Shown here in pieces: positions 52,401-64,000 of a stretch of 64,000 nucleotides of DNA. The notes below the pieces were generated by a model. The model was not told the DNA's origin, made no database searches, and worked only from the letters and a program-made list of their open reading frames with translations. The stretch spans positions 11,439,975-11,503,974 of the forward strand of contig NW_023998415.1 of the NCBI RefSeq assembly GCF_014805625.2, read 5' to 3'. A program made the position numbers and the translations under genes. The first letter of the stretch is position 1; each line of letters starts with the position of its first letter. Source of the DNA: Glossina fuscipes (taxonomy: Eukaryota > Arthropoda > Insecta > Diptera > Glossinidae).

Positions 52401-54481
52401 AGCAAAACAACTTGTGTCATCTGTATCTAATTACTGTTTGCCTTTATATTATGAAAGTAAAACCCATCTTATCATTGACGCGTCCATTAGAATATCGCTT
52501 AAGCTTATGCACTGAATCTCTTTGTAAAACCCATTAATATCACCACAAACACCACTAGAAATAGCCGAGTAATTAACGAAAGCCTACTGGCACATAAGTC
52601 AATTAATTTTAATACGTGTTTTTTCCGATTATTTGTTGTTCTTGTTACTACTACTGTTACAATCTAAACAACCATCCCTCTCTGTGGAGATATTATACGT
52701 TTTTCGTTACCATAACGCCGATTTAAGGCAGAAAAGCTTTGTTAAATGATGTGTGCAAACGAAAAGACAATAAACCCTTATTTACTTGTTTTATAATACA
52801 TACGCACACAGACACATATAGTATAAAAACAAAAACAAAAAAAAAACACACACACATACACACATGAAAGTTTAGCTACGTATTTACACCTTCTTTGATT
52901 CGATTACAAAGTCCATGACATATAAGGAAAAGAGGCTTAATGTCTATTTGTCACGATGGCCTCTAAGCATGAACAAAATCTCTCAAACAATATTATTTAA
53001 GGCACATCTAGGGGACAAAAAAAAAAAACAAAATATGTCAATTAAATATTTCGCAAGGCGATCATACTAAACGTCCGCGTATTAAAAGCCATTCATTTCA
53101 TAGGCAATGTAATCATCATTGATTTAGTCGGATAACATTTCAAATTTCTTGTTGTTGATAGAACTTTATGCATTTCTCGATTCAGTTTATCAATTCGTTT
53201 GTGAAATGCTATTTATAACTTAAATAATGAAAAATGGGCTGAGTTAATTGCGTAAATTCTTGAGCAATATCTCGTCCAGATGAATTGAATGAAATAAAAA
53301 AATTGAAAAGACATTACAATCCAAGGGGATTTATTGTTTAGAAATTAAAATATTCTTCTTGCTCCTTAAACTACCTCAATGAATCACTCAATAACACTCC
53401 TCAGTTTATATAGTCCCCATAATTATTTGTTTTGATGTATTTTTACATTGATGCGCCATCAGAGCACCAATACAGGTCCCCCAGGCTATTTACAGCTCCT
53501 CATCATCATCATCACATTTACTTATTCTCTTTATTAGCAGATTGTAAATAAGATATATTTGTGTAAAAAAAAAAAAATTAAAAAATATAAAACTAATGCG
53601 ATTGTTATATGTTTGCTCGGCCGTACCTTATAGCCATAGAGAAAGACACTGTGGTGGATGTTTTTGTGCACACGTTGTGAGCGTTTGTCGAGAAATAGTG
53701 CAACCAGTACTATGTCACGTTAAATAATGTTATGATTCCTTCGTGCTAAAGTATATTCGTTTTACTTTACAATTTAATTAAAGTTCGATCGTTAAAGTCA
53801 GTTTTGAACATGTTGTAATTTCGACTTATACCGTGTGATGGCAGATCGACGTAATATAATATGCCAAGCGTAAGGAACCGTAATACATACTTGGTTTATT
53901 AGGTGAGTGTTGCGTGCTGTAAGCTCCTTCAACCCAACGAAACCATACCATACTATAGACTATTATCAAGAACAACTCCTTAATCCAGTTTACCCTTACA
54001 GCGCAAGCCGCTGTCGTAAACGAAATAAATATACAATATATTAAAGACAACATAGGCTTCGCAGAGAAGGTTGACTTATGATGGATTCATCTTTGTGTTA
54101 TCGCAGATATTAGGTGAAGTGACTAAGTGCATTTTGAGCAAGAAGTTAATGCTCCGTATTCAAGCAAGTAATTAATTATTTATTGTAACGGATAGTCGAA
54201 AGTGTAATCAGCTGACATGCTCCCATGCCTATCCAATACAACAATTGAGAAAACATATATAAAGTAATTCTTGGAGCAGAGTAGATTTCTTAATCACGTT
54301 ATAGGGCCTACATGCTCAACAAATTGACTGACTACCTTTGCGGTATTGACCGAAATCATGCTAATAAATTTATAATTTAGTGATTTGACGATGTTACCCG
54401 ATGCGTGCTATAGGCAATTATACGATATTATGCCTTTACGATAGCGAGGATAGAAGTTAAAAGCGTATACCTACTTTCTTA

Positions 54482-54527
<46 letters not shown>

Positions 54528-54530
54528 TAA
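44861..54530. other. No gene seen over nearly 10 kb
   Basis: AT-rich with TA and CT microsatellites, the GAGA-rich cluster at 48.1-48.5 kb and a TTCG repeat at about 51973-52000. No transposon protein or conserved frame was recognised. Confidence 0.6.
48062..48480. promoter_or_regulatory. CT/GAGA-rich cluster, candidate regulatory DNA
   Basis: Several separated CTCTC tracts (around 48090-48126, 48275-48326, 48440-48470) fall within about 420 bp, together with an exact POU octamer ATGCAAAT at 48330-48337. Part of this is plain microsatellite, so the regulatory reading is tentative. Confidence 0.25.
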
Positions 54531-54537
54531 TTTATTT

Positions 54538-54900
54538 TATACCCATCACCAAAGAATGAGTGGTATATTAAATTTCTCAAAACGTGTGTAACGCCCAGAA
54601 GGAAGCATCAGTGACCCCACAAAGTATGTATACTTCCTGATCGGCATCAAATCCTAAATTGGCTTAAGCATGTCCGTTTGTCCGTCTGTCCGTCTGGATA
54701 ATGTCTGTTGTAAACATTCTCCTAGTCGCAAATATGAAGCTATGGACTTCAAATTTGGCAGAAGCGGTGAAAGTTCTTGCCCGCAGATTGGTATTGAAAA
54801 TGGGCCAAATCAGTCAAAGGACACAGCCACAGCACCACGTAAACTGAAAAAGCCTCTGTTTTTCAAAAGGAATGAAAAATTGGTTTTTTGCTCATTACTC
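54538..54900 (+). repeat. INE-1/DINE-1-like repeat, subfamily 2, copy 2
   Basis: TATACCCATCAC opposite GTGGTATATT forms a short stem. GTAACGCCCAGAAGGAAGC, GACCCCACAAAGTATGTATA, TTCCTGATCGGC and GCATGTCCGTTTGTCCGTC follow. This layout closely resembles Drosophila INE-1/DINE-1, a non-autonomous Helitron-like family (comparison from memory). Confidence 0.7.
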
Positions 54901-55044
54901 ATAAACTATTGCAAATAAATGTACAAAAATTTCAAATCATTTTCTATCTGGTATGTTTTGCACAAAAATGGAAAAAAATTGACCACGCCTACCCAATATT
55001 GGAATCTATCAAAATTTAATTAATTTTTCGATACCTTTAACAAG

Positions 55045-55310
55045 CAGAGACAAGCTTAAAAACCTCATAAAGTATATAAAATCTTGGCCAATTAGAATCC
55101 TTGAATACGCCTTAACATGTCGTCGCGCCGAGTCGTCTGTCCATCTGTCTGCTTGCGCATCTTTATAGTGTTTGCGGTAAATAGATTCCTGTTAGCGAAA
55201 ATAAAGATATCGTTTAAAAATTTGCAAAATAATTTCGAATTGACATAAGATTTTCAAAGGACACGCCTACAGCACCCACATGCCGCTGCGAAAAAAACTT
55301 TTTGTAAAAT
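55045..55310 (+). repeat. INE-1/DINE-1-like repeat, subfamily 2, copy 3
   Basis: ACCTCATAAAGTATATAAA, then GCCTTAACATGTCGTC, GTCTGTCCATCTGTCTGC and TCAAAGGACACGCCTACAGC. The last block parallels TCAAAGGACACAGCCACAGC at about 54814 in the copy just upstream. The two copies are in tandem, about 450 bp apart in phase. Confidence 0.6.
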
Positions 55311-58300
55311 TTTGAAAATAGAAGAAATCAACTGCACTAACTCCATGAGTATGAGAATTTTGTTTCTTTTACTTCTTTTGTCTTTTTTTGGGGTAAAAAC
55401 AATGGTCCCGACCGAACTTAATTTTATTACTCGCTTTTTGTTTTTCATTTGGCCAAATTACTATGGGAATGTCGCTCATACGTTGAACAGGATGACGATC
55501 AGAAAGAAGTGGGGAAAGAGAGAGAGAGAGAGAGAGAGAGTGGCTGCAGCCTAGTGGATGTGTACACGTTCATTAGTGTGTTATGACTTAACCAACGTGA
55601 ACACTCCCTATAGCTACGCCAGAGTATGGTCAAATCGTACTGAGATTTTAATCCGCTAATACCTCACTTTGTGGTCGCGACTCTTATCTACTATGCGGCT
55701 ATGCGGCAACCCGGCATACGATTATCTAATCCCTGATCGTATTTAAAAGTATGTCCAATCTTTCCAAACGTGCTTATATGAGTTAAAAAATCGAAGGGAT
55801 GAATATAATATAGCAATGTTACCAATAACTTGTAGTCATTCACCTAAAAATTTTCAAAGCCAGAACTAAACTAATCCCTTTTTCTTTCGCTATCAATAAG
55901 TTAATAAGTATCCAAAATTTGAGTCAAGACGACTATTATTAGTTTCTTATAAATTTGATTCCAATCTTACATTAATTATATATATCATCAAAGCATAGGT
56001 CTGAGATAGATTAATCTTGTCGTTGGATTTACTTCGCTCGGTTGATATGCAAACACGTCATTGTCATGGCATGCAATGTCTGCCTATTCTTCTAACATGT
56101 TGTTTTTTACCTTTCTCATTACTAGTACAGAAACATGGAACATGGAACTTGAAACCTATTACGAATGTTTTTGATTATATTTCAGCAACGGTATTTGTAA
56201 ATCGATGTAATGTAATTAAGAGGGACCCTTCTACAAGGTTTAGTTTTTGCCGACAAAAAGAAAAAAAAACGTTGTGATGAAAGTTTTAATGTGTTTTTCC
56301 GCGGGAGGGCCGCTGCAGAAGCTGCCAAGAAGCTGCTGTCCTAAATTATAATTTATAGAAATGATTGTTTTCATCGATTTATCCCAAATGGAGTTTGGCG
56401 AATATTTTTGTGCATTCTTTAAAGCCTTTTTAATTGAACAAATTTTGCGAGTAATTTTTTTTTGTGACTATTCTATTTATTTTTTAATTGCGTATTACTT
56501 AAAAAAAAAAAAAAAAAAGAAGAAGATTTCTATTACGCTAAATACGTGCTATAGAGACTAGACTCGTAAAGTTTTGGATTAGAGATTTACTACTTTAAGT
56601 TAACATATAACTGTACAGACGCAGGCGATGACGAAAACACATTCCGAGTTATTGCGAATATTTATAAAACATTATTCATTCTGCATGTCACAATGAAAAT
56701 TTATTTTTTTTAATATTTCTCCTCTTTATTTCTATATAGCGTCGTTGTGTAACATAATTTAATGCTTTATGAGCAACAAAAAAGTGTACATACATGTACG
56801 AAAAGATATGAGGAATGATATATGAAAATAAAGAAACACAACATATTAACTGTACATTGTCATATACATAGGCCGTTATTTAAACTTATAAATATAATTC
56901 TATAGGCAGCAAACATATCACCACAACTAGACTATAACGAGATGAATGCGTTAAAATGATAAAATTGTACAAGTATCTATTATGTGTATATATATGTGTG
57001 TATATATGAAACTTCATTAGAACGTTATTGCAACATTTTTATCATAAGTAACTTGGCCATGTGTCTTCGCGTATATAGGTATGTGTGTCTATGCCGTATG
57101 TGTACGTGTATTTTTTTTTTTTTTTGGTTTTTAATAGAATAACGAACATGCGAATAAAAATATAGCTTAGGATATGAAAAGACAAACTTCTTATTAATGC
57201 ATTTCATTGCATTGCATTTTAAAGGTATAATTAAGCATTAAAGAAGAAATGTCTTTTAAAAACGAATATGCTCTTGACTACAAAAACATATGCATTATCG
57301 AAAAGTAACTGATCCCTTTTTTTGGGAATTATTTAAAGAAGGAATGCGAACATTTGACCCCATTCAACTAATGAGTATTTTAGTAGAGAAAAGCTCAATG
57401 TTAAAATCGTAGCACAAGAAGAAAAACAATTAACTTCCAAAAGGCAATTCTTATATTTTGTACCTTTGCTAATTTACAATGTGGATCGTTTAAAAATTGC
57501 TGAACCTTCTAAATTGGTAAAACAATTATTGCAGCACCGAGGACGAGATTATGTTCGACATAGCAGTCCATCACACCGTAAAGCAAATTGAAAAAAAAAA
57601 AAAAAAAAAAATGAATCTGTAATAGATTTGTTAAGACCTATATATGATCGATCGGAACGAACGCTGAAACGAAACTGCAAAGCAACGGACAAATCCGTTT
57701 TGTATTGTTTTAAATTGACGTCGCTGCAATAAAGACTTTTAATTATTTTAGTCAGTTGTTTGCATGTGTATGCAAAATTGCAAAATAATATTGTTTATTT
57801 AAATATATTTACTGTGAATTTTTGATTTTTTATGAGATAAAAGATTTTCGTTTTGTCGACCACATTTCATTTGCCAAAACTTTAGATAAAGTTTGTCTTT
57901 TCTCACTTTTCCATGCTTCACAACTGTTAAGGTCATTCTCTCATATGATTGATTTGATATGATCTTCTCCAGCTTTTCCACATATAGTGTATTATGCTCG
58001 AAGCGAAAAACAATACGATTGATAAGTGTACAAAATTACATCTAAAGTAAAAATATACATTATTCGATGTTTTGTTTACTCATACGCAGTGTAAACGAAA
58101 TTAGTCAATTGCGTTTGAAGTGGAAATTAAAACAATCGGGTGAAAGCTCTAAAGAAAAAGTTTAGTTTCATTTGTTTATGGTCTACTTTTTAACCATTAA
58201 CAATAACAACAACACCGATGTGTATTCACCCATACTTGTAGTTGTATGCGCTCATAGGAGAATATGAGAAAAAACGGTAACCTCTCAAGGTTCAATTGAA

Positions 58301-60144
58301 CTTTTCTTTCCCCCAGCAATATATTGAAAATCTGTGTGCTATTTTTCCCGGTAGTTCATGGAAGTAAACCTCTAAGGTACCAATGTAGAAAAAAAAAAGA
58401 AAGAAGATGTAAAAAAAAAAAATAAAATAAATAATAATAATAATACAAAAAACAAAAGCAAAAGCAAAATATAAAATGAGCAAGTGTTAGTTTTATGGTA
58501 GCAGCAGTAGGAGCACTCCACCTCTGTAAAACTCAAATTGGATTAGACTGTTTTTTTTTTTGTTTTTCTTGTTTTTGTTTTTTCCGGTACATATGTATGT
58601 GCGTGTACGAGTTAGTCGTAGTGGTAGTCATTAAGTCAAGGTTGTTTTGCGTGTAATAAATTCTACATGATTTTGCAGTAGTTTGCCTGCACTTTTTGCC
58701 TGGTTTTAGCCAGGCGAACAATGCATTGTATTAGTATAGCGTAGGAAAATGTATATGCATAAGATTGTTTGCTTAGCTGTTGGGAATAAAGCCAATTTAT
58801 CTGTAAGTTTTACAAAACAATTAAAAAATTTGTTCTGTTTTTTTCTTCCCTTGTTTTTTTTTTATTATTTTTGCTCAATTACCACAGTTTATCATTTTGT
58901 GCTGGGTGGCCTCAATATTATATTACTTGAGGTCAATGCTTGGCCACACAAATTATGACTGAAACTACTGATCGATTATTTTTTCGTTCATTTGTCTTTT
59001 CACATATAAAACTGATATGCGTACGGGTAACATTCGTATATACATACATACATATACATACAAAACATATATATATATATATATATGCAATACATGCATC
59101 TTTATATCTATCTGCATTTGTATCTGCATATGTAACTGCGTAAATTGAACAATAAGAAATGTTGAAAATTCAATATAATTGAAATGTCAAAATACGTTTC
59201 CCACAGGAAATTAAGAAAATATAAATTCTACAACACGCTGATTACCACACACGTTGCCTCAATTGCAATAACCCTGATAATACTAATGATGACAAGGAAG
59301 TTGATGACAAAAATAATTGATTTAAATTGTTAAGAAATTTTGCTAACAAACTCACCTTACAGTAAATGAATGACTTCCGCAAAAGACATATCGCATAGGA
59401 TACTTCTTTTAACAAAACCATTTTGTTGTAAACAATTTCATCTAAGAGCTAAATGCGATGCCTTTGATTAATGACGATATTATCCAATTTGGAAAATAAT
59501 CAAAAAAAAGAGAATATTAAAGGTAACAAAACATTTAAAACGAACGAATGGATGAAGACGAGGAGCAATTTGTAATTGAAGGAAATAGAAAGCGAACTTT
59601 TTTTCAAAATTTCCTCAGCTATGTACTCTAAGTGTTTTATTCTTTGTCTTTTGCTTTGACCTATGAAAAAAAAGAAAAGAATTGCATTCAATTTGCTTAA
59701 CCTTATAGAGAATGGAGTTCAATTCAATGACATGTATCTTTGTACTTATGGGTCCTTCATATGCTTAGGACATAGGTAATCAGCTTAAAATTCTAAACGG
59801 ATTTTACCCATAAAGGACATCCTTAGACACATGAAGCGGAATTATATATATATAAATATATATAAGAATCGACTTAAAAGTAAACACAAAACAAGTAAAT
59901 AAAGCATATGTGAGCTAAGTTATAGCTACAGTATACCCGCTAGGAAAACACTTACATTAATGATTTAGCCATTGTAACAAACATTTTGTGACCATGAAAT
60001 CGATCAAACGTACAAGCAAACTGTCTATCTTTTATTATTTGTCAGTCTGGTGATCCTAGCAAGAATTTAAAATAAACTTTTTATAATAATGCAATGACCT
60101 GCTAAGCATACATTTGACTTTATGTTCATTAAGCACACTTACAC

Positions 60145-60193
<49 letters not shown>

Positions 60194-60203
60194 NNNNNNN
60201 NNN

Positions 60204-60253
<50 letters not shown>

Positions 60254-60600
60254 GCATACACACACAAGCATACATATATAATATATATATATATTTATTT
60301 GTGCGTAATTCTTTTTCCAATTGTATATGTATATATATATATATATGTAATCAATCTTATCAAAAATACCTAACATTATCATCTTAGGAAAATGTTACGT
60401 TATTTTGGCAAAAGATATCCTGCCGTGTGCGAGTGTTTTTCCTTTTACATTTTAAAAATCTGTTGCGACAGCTGTTGGATAAGGATTCTGGCACAAAATC
60501 AAAATGAACGTAATATAAAATTTGAAAGCGACCTACGACGACGACGACAACGACAACTACAAAATATATTAAAATCCAAGAGCTCAGTAAAAAATCTTAT
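55311..60600. other. No gene seen; upstream flank of Toll-6
   Basis: AT-rich with a GA run at 55516-55540, poly(A) at about 57591-57611 and the split CA repeat. A tRNA-like minus-strand segment may lie at 55635-55712. Confidence 0.6.
60144..60253. repeat. (CA)n microsatellite split by an assembly gap
   Basis: CA dinucleotides run on both sides of ten N at 60194-60203. The true repeat length is unknown. Open frames across it are pure repeat and not genes. Confidence 0.95.
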
Positions 60601-60612
60601 CTATCTCAGGTA

Positions 60613-60816
60613 CTCTCAGCCTATTATCATAACGCCTTCGAATTTGCTCTCATCGTCTCTCTTACATTCTCTTTATCAATACAAACTCTCTGTTTTCATT
60701 TTCTAAACCTATTAAACCAGCATTAATAACGCACCCTTTTGCCAATAGTAGACCATTGCATTCTCAATCTGTCATGCAACACTCAAATCTCTCGTTCTTT
60801 CTCTTCTTAACCTCTC
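60613..60816. promoter_or_regulatory. GAGA-motif cluster upstream of Toll-6
   Basis: Six CTCTC pentamers (GAGAG on the other strand) lie at 60613, 60647, 60657, 60686, 60789 and 60812, all within 320 bp upstream of the predicted start. In flies GAGA factor (Trl) binds such clusters and keeps developmental promoters open or paused. Binding here is inferred, not shown. Confidence 0.45.
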
Positions 60817-60897
60817 AATTCGTCATTTGGTCATTCTCATTCCTTGCAACGAAATAACATCTGAAATTTAAACATTAACCAACCTTAACACATCATC

Positions 60898-60905
60898 TAT
60901 ATAAG
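60898..60905 (+). promoter_or_regulatory. TATA box of the probable Toll-6 promoter
   Basis: TATATAAG matches the TATAWAAR consensus. Its first T lies 33 bp before the A of an initiator match at 60931, close to the usual fly TATA-Inr spacing of about 30 bp. It sits 1.07 kb upstream of the Toll-6 ATG on the same strand, with CTCTC motifs just upstream. TA-rich strings are common in this window, so the pairing with the initiator is what gives it weight. Confidence 0.6.
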
Positions 60906-60928
60906 GGTTGCTTATGGCCCTAACTAAA

Positions 60929-60934
60929 TCAGTC
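60929..60934 (+). promoter_or_regulatory. Initiator element, predicted Toll-6 transcription start at 60931
   Basis: TCAGTC fits the Drosophila initiator consensus TCAKTY, with the A at 60931 as +1. No good downstream promoter element (RGWYV) is seen at +28 to +32, which fits a TATA-driven rather than DPE-driven promoter. The implied leader is about 1035 nt if unspliced. Confidence 0.55.
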
Positions 60935-61965
60935 TTTAGTTAGATTTCGTGTGTGCAGCATTGGCATTCGGGTGACTTGAAAATACATTTTATATACAAT
61001 TAAGAAAAAGAACACAGTTGTGTTGTTATTGTGGCATAATTTCAAAAAGAAAAAAATTAAAACAAAAAAAAAAAAAAAAAAAAAAAAGAATATAAGAAAA
61101 TATAAATTTCATTGAGAAACGGGTGCGTCTCTTCAGTGAATAAACACATCGTTACCGAATCAACCTCTTAATCGACACGTAAAAAAGACGAAAACGCGAT
61201 ATCATCGCAATGACATATAATTAACAACACGTTTAATGTTCCTAATTAAAAAAGAATAGACGTTAAAGAAGAAAAAAAGAAAAAGATTTTTTTGGCAACT
61301 ACGGTATAAATATTAACAATTTTCGTTCTTAATTAAAGGAATTGAACGCTATAATTATGTGCGTGTGTGTGTAATTTTACAAAGTTGTGTGTGTGTGTGT
61401 GTGCGTATGTATATGAGTATATATGCGCATACGTATATACATATATCTAAATATATATACATATATATATATATATATTTATAAATTTGTATATTTATAT
61501 ATATATATATATTTATGTGTATATATACGTGAACTTACTGCAGAAAAATATTGGAGCAAACCAGGAATTGTATCATGTAATCAACGAACAGCAACATCAT
61601 TGCTCTAAATATGTTGTGTCAACGCCATAACGTATTTTTGCCTACTGTATGTATGTGTGTGCGTGTGAACACAAAGTGAGCAAGTGTAGAATCGTATATT
61701 TGCATTGAATATATGAAATCCGGTGTGAGGAACTTCGTGTTTGTGTGCGAGTGAAATTTTTGCGATAATTGTCTCAAGTCGGGTACGATTGAAATCAGTA
61801 TTAGATTAATTAGTGGGAATGTCGAAACTGGATTAATCGGTCAAAGCGAGAATATAACGGCACCATTTTTCTTTTCAACACTAATTTCACACGTCGCTAC
61901 AAATTTCATCATTGAAATTTTCTTTATTATTTGTATTATTGGCGCAATTCTGAACTTTTTTCGTT
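60931..61965 (+). other. Toll-6: Probable 5' untranslated leader of Toll-6
   Basis: This stretch lies between the predicted initiator and the Toll-6 ATG. It contains a poly(A) run near 61065-61087, a GT run at about 61386-61403 and TA-rich repeats to 61515. An upstream ATG at 61423 opens a 61-codon frame made largely of TA-repeat codons, ending at 61608. No protein-like sequence is present. Splicing within the leader cannot be excluded. Confidence 0.5.
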
Positions 61966-64000
61966 ATGGCTTCCATTGCTATTTTTATTAGCCTTATATT
62001 TCTTATACTCGCTTGTCTCGTCTGTAACGGCAGCATGCAACAGCAGCCGTCGCAATTAACATCACAGCAACAGCAACAACAGCAAATACCAACGCCACAG
62101 CAGCAAAAACAGCAACTGCAGCATTCAAATGCAATAATGGGCGAAGCTGGTGTCAGCAACTCTCAGCTACTCGCGCCGGCTATAGGTTTGCATGGCACTC
62201 GTCCAGATAATCAAGATATGCGTTATGATGCCCCCGACGATTGCCATTTTTTACCCGCTGTGGGACCCGAGCAACCTGAAATAATGTTAACTTGCAATCT
62301 GCGTACGGTTAATAGTGAATTTGATACAACAAATTTTAGCGTTATACCATCTGAGCATACTGTGGGCTTGCATGTACTATGCAATGATGAAATTATGGCA
62401 AAAAGCTCACTAGAGCCGCAATCGTTCGCTCATTTGCAGCGTCTGCAAGAGCTATCCATACAATATTGCAAGCTATCAAAATTTAATCAACATGTATTGG
62501 ACGGCTTAAATCAATTACGAAATTTGACAGTTCGCACACATAACACTCTATGGCCTTCATTAAATTTTGACATTGAACCAAGTGCATTCGCAGCCGTGAA
62601 AAATCTGGAACGTTTAGATCTATCGTCTAACAATATATGGTCGTTACCTGAAAATATTTTCTGTTCCCTAACAGCCCTTTCTTCTTTGAATATGAGCGAA
62701 AATCGCTTGCAAGATGTTAACGAATTGGCTTTTCGTGATCGCAGCAAAGAGAATCCGGTAGAAGCTACCTCAACCCCGGAAGTCAATAATAAACGAACCA
62801 ACACTAATTGCAACCTTGACTTAGAAATACTTGATGTATCATTCAATCACTTTGTGCTTCTACCCGCCAATGGCTTTGGTATCTTAAGACGTTTACGAGT
62901 CTTGCAAGTGAATAACAATGAAATTTCCATGATTGCCGATCGTGCTTTGAGTGGCTTGAAAAATTTGCAAATCATCAATTTAAGTTCAAATAAAATTGTG
63001 GCTTTACCATCTGAACTTTTTAGCGAACAAGCGTCGTCGATACAAGAGGTTTACTTGCAAAACAACTCGATTAGTGTTTTATCTCCCAAATTGTTTTCGA
63101 ATTTAGAGCAGTTGCAAGCTTTGGATTTATCGTACAATCAAATCACATCGACATGGATTGATCGCAATACTTTCGTGGGCTTAATACGTTTAGTTTTATT
63201 AAATCTCTCGCATAATAAACTTACTAAGCTGGAACCTGAGATTTTTACCGATCTCTATACCTTACAAATACTAAACTTACGACACAATCAACTTGAAAAT
63301 ATTGCCGCTGAAACCTTCGCCCCTATGAACAATCTTCACACTTTACTTTTATCTCACAACAAATTGAAATACTTGGACGCGTACGCTTTGAACGGGCTTT
63401 ACGTGCTATCTTTACTTTCATTAGACAATAATAATCTAATTGGTGTGCATCCAGAAGCGCTCCGCAATTGCAGTTCTCTACAAGATTTAAATTTAAATGG
63501 TAATCAATTGAAGACTATACCATTAGCTTTGCGTAATATGCGATTATTGCGCACAGTGGATTTGGGTGAAAATATGATAAGTGTCCTCGAGGATACCGCT
63601 TTTAAGGGCTTAACCAATTTATATGGATTGCGTTTGATTGGCAATTATCTTGAAAATATAACGATGAACGCTTTTAAGGAGTTGCCAAGTTTACAAATTC
63701 TTAATTTGGCTCGTAATCGCATTGTTGTTGTTGAACCGGGAGCTTTTGAAATGACTTCCAGTATACAAGCGATACGTTTGGATGGCAACGAACTAAGCGA
63801 CATTAACGGTTTATTTAGTAATATGCCATCATTACTCTGGCTTAACATATCTGACAATCGTTTGGAGCACTTCGATTATGCTCATGTACCGAATACTTTA
63901 CAATGGCTTGATCTTCATAAAAATCGTTTAATGGAGCTATCTAATCGTTTCGGCCTTGACTCGCAAATACGTTTACAAACTTTGGATGCCAGTTTCAATC
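61966..64000 (+). CDS. Toll-6: Toll-6, Toll-family leucine-rich repeat receptor (5' part, runs off the window)
   Basis: Encodes the N-terminal 678 residues of a single-pass Toll-family cell-surface receptor. The family carries an LRR ectodomain and a cytoplasmic TIR domain; in flies Toll-6 acts in neural and epithelial patterning and neurotrophin-type signalling (family knowledge). Seen here: a hydrophobic signal peptide at residues 1-22, a Gln-rich linker at 25-50, and a conserved start of the ectodomain at about 87 with Cys93 and Cys110. About 21 LRRs follow from about residue 155, with LxxLxLxxN cores at 214, 286, 310, 334, 382, 432, 504 and 645. A non-LRR Thr/Asn-rich insert sits at 257-282. 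N-glycosylation sequons include N123, N186 and N242. Word-for-word similarity in the LRRs favours Toll-6 over Tollo, Toll-7 or 18w. The start is the first ATG after an in-frame TGA at 61951, with G at -3 and +4. No intron is seen. The remaining LRRs, transmembrane segment and TIR domain lie beyond 64000. Confidence 0.95.
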   Translation, partial: MASIAIFISLIFLILACLVCNGSMQQQPSQLTSQQQQQQQIPTPQQQKQQLQHSNAIMGEAGVSNSQLLAPAIGLHGTRPDNQDMRYDAPDDCHFLPAVGPEQPEIMLTCNLRTVNSEFDTTNFSVIPSEHTVGLHVLCNDEIMAKSSLEPQSFAHLQRLQELSIQYCKLSKFNQHVLDGLNQLRNLTVRTHNTLWPSLNFDIEPSAFAAVKNLERLDLSSNNIWSLPENIFCSLTALSSLNMSENRLQDVNELAFRDRSKENPVEATSTPEVNNKRTNTNCNLDLEILDVSFNHFVLLPANGFGILRRLRVLQVNNNEISMIADRALSGLKNLQIINLSSNKIVALPSELFSEQASSIQEVYLQNNSISVLSPKLFSNLEQLQALDLSYNQITSTWIDRNTFVGLIRLVLLNLSHNKLTKLEPEIFTDLYTLQILNLRHNQLENIAAETFAPMNNLHTLLLSHNKLKYLDAYALNGLYVLSLLSLDNNNLIGVHPEALRNCSSLQDLNLNGNQLKTIPLALRNMRLLRTVDLGENMISVLEDTAFKGLTNLYGLRLIGNYLENITMNAFKELPSLQILNLARNRIVVVEPGAFEMTSSIQAIRLDGNELSDINGLFSNMPSLLWLNISDNRLEHFDYAHVPNTLQWLDLHKNRLMELSNRFGLDSQIRLQTLDASFN

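Noticed and set aside
62511..62846. Minus-strand frames inside Toll-6
   Set aside because: These are shadows of the plus-strand LRR coding sequence.

Overview
The window is AT-rich, microsatellite-rich nuclear DNA from a fly. The one long conserved gene is a Toll-family receptor with dipteran features, and the transposon remnants (Tc1, two mariners, Bel/Pao, tRNA-derived SINEs, INE-1/DINE-1-like repeats) fit a schizophoran genome. The fly family cannot be settled from the sequence alone.

Layout. Almost all of 1-60,600 is gene-poor. It holds homopolymer A or T runs, TA, CA and CT microsatellites and decayed mobile elements. These are five copies of one tRNA-derived SINE (about 2.2, 15.3, 22.8, 23.0 and 43.2 kb), a dead Tc1 transposase (11.6-12.2 kb), a Bel/Pao remnant (30.1-31.9 kb), one near-full-length but broken mariner transposase (34.9-35.8 kb), an N-terminal fragment of a second mariner (42.0-42.3 kb), and at least eight copies of two related short repeat subfamilies with a Drosophila INE-1/DINE-1-like layout. 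A 212-bp segment at 17.54 kb has coding-like composition and good splice sites but carries an in-frame TAG. It may be an exon of an unrecognised plus-strand gene.

Right end. From 60.6 kb the sequence looks like a gene 5' region: six GAGA-type CTCTC motifs, a TATATAAG box (60,898) and an initiator TCAGTC (A at 60,931), then a roughly 1-kb leader. A single open frame starts at ATG 61,966 and runs off the window at 64,000. Its 678 visible codons encode a signal peptide, a Gln-rich linker and about 21 leucine-rich repeats that match Toll-6. The rest of the receptor (remaining LRRs, transmembrane segment, TIR domain) lies outside. No operon-like or cooperating gene set is visible, and I found no convincing novel system. 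The most useful leads are the SINE family with a perfect target-site duplication, the orphan exon with its in-frame stop, and the TATA/Inr/GAGA promoter of Toll-6.
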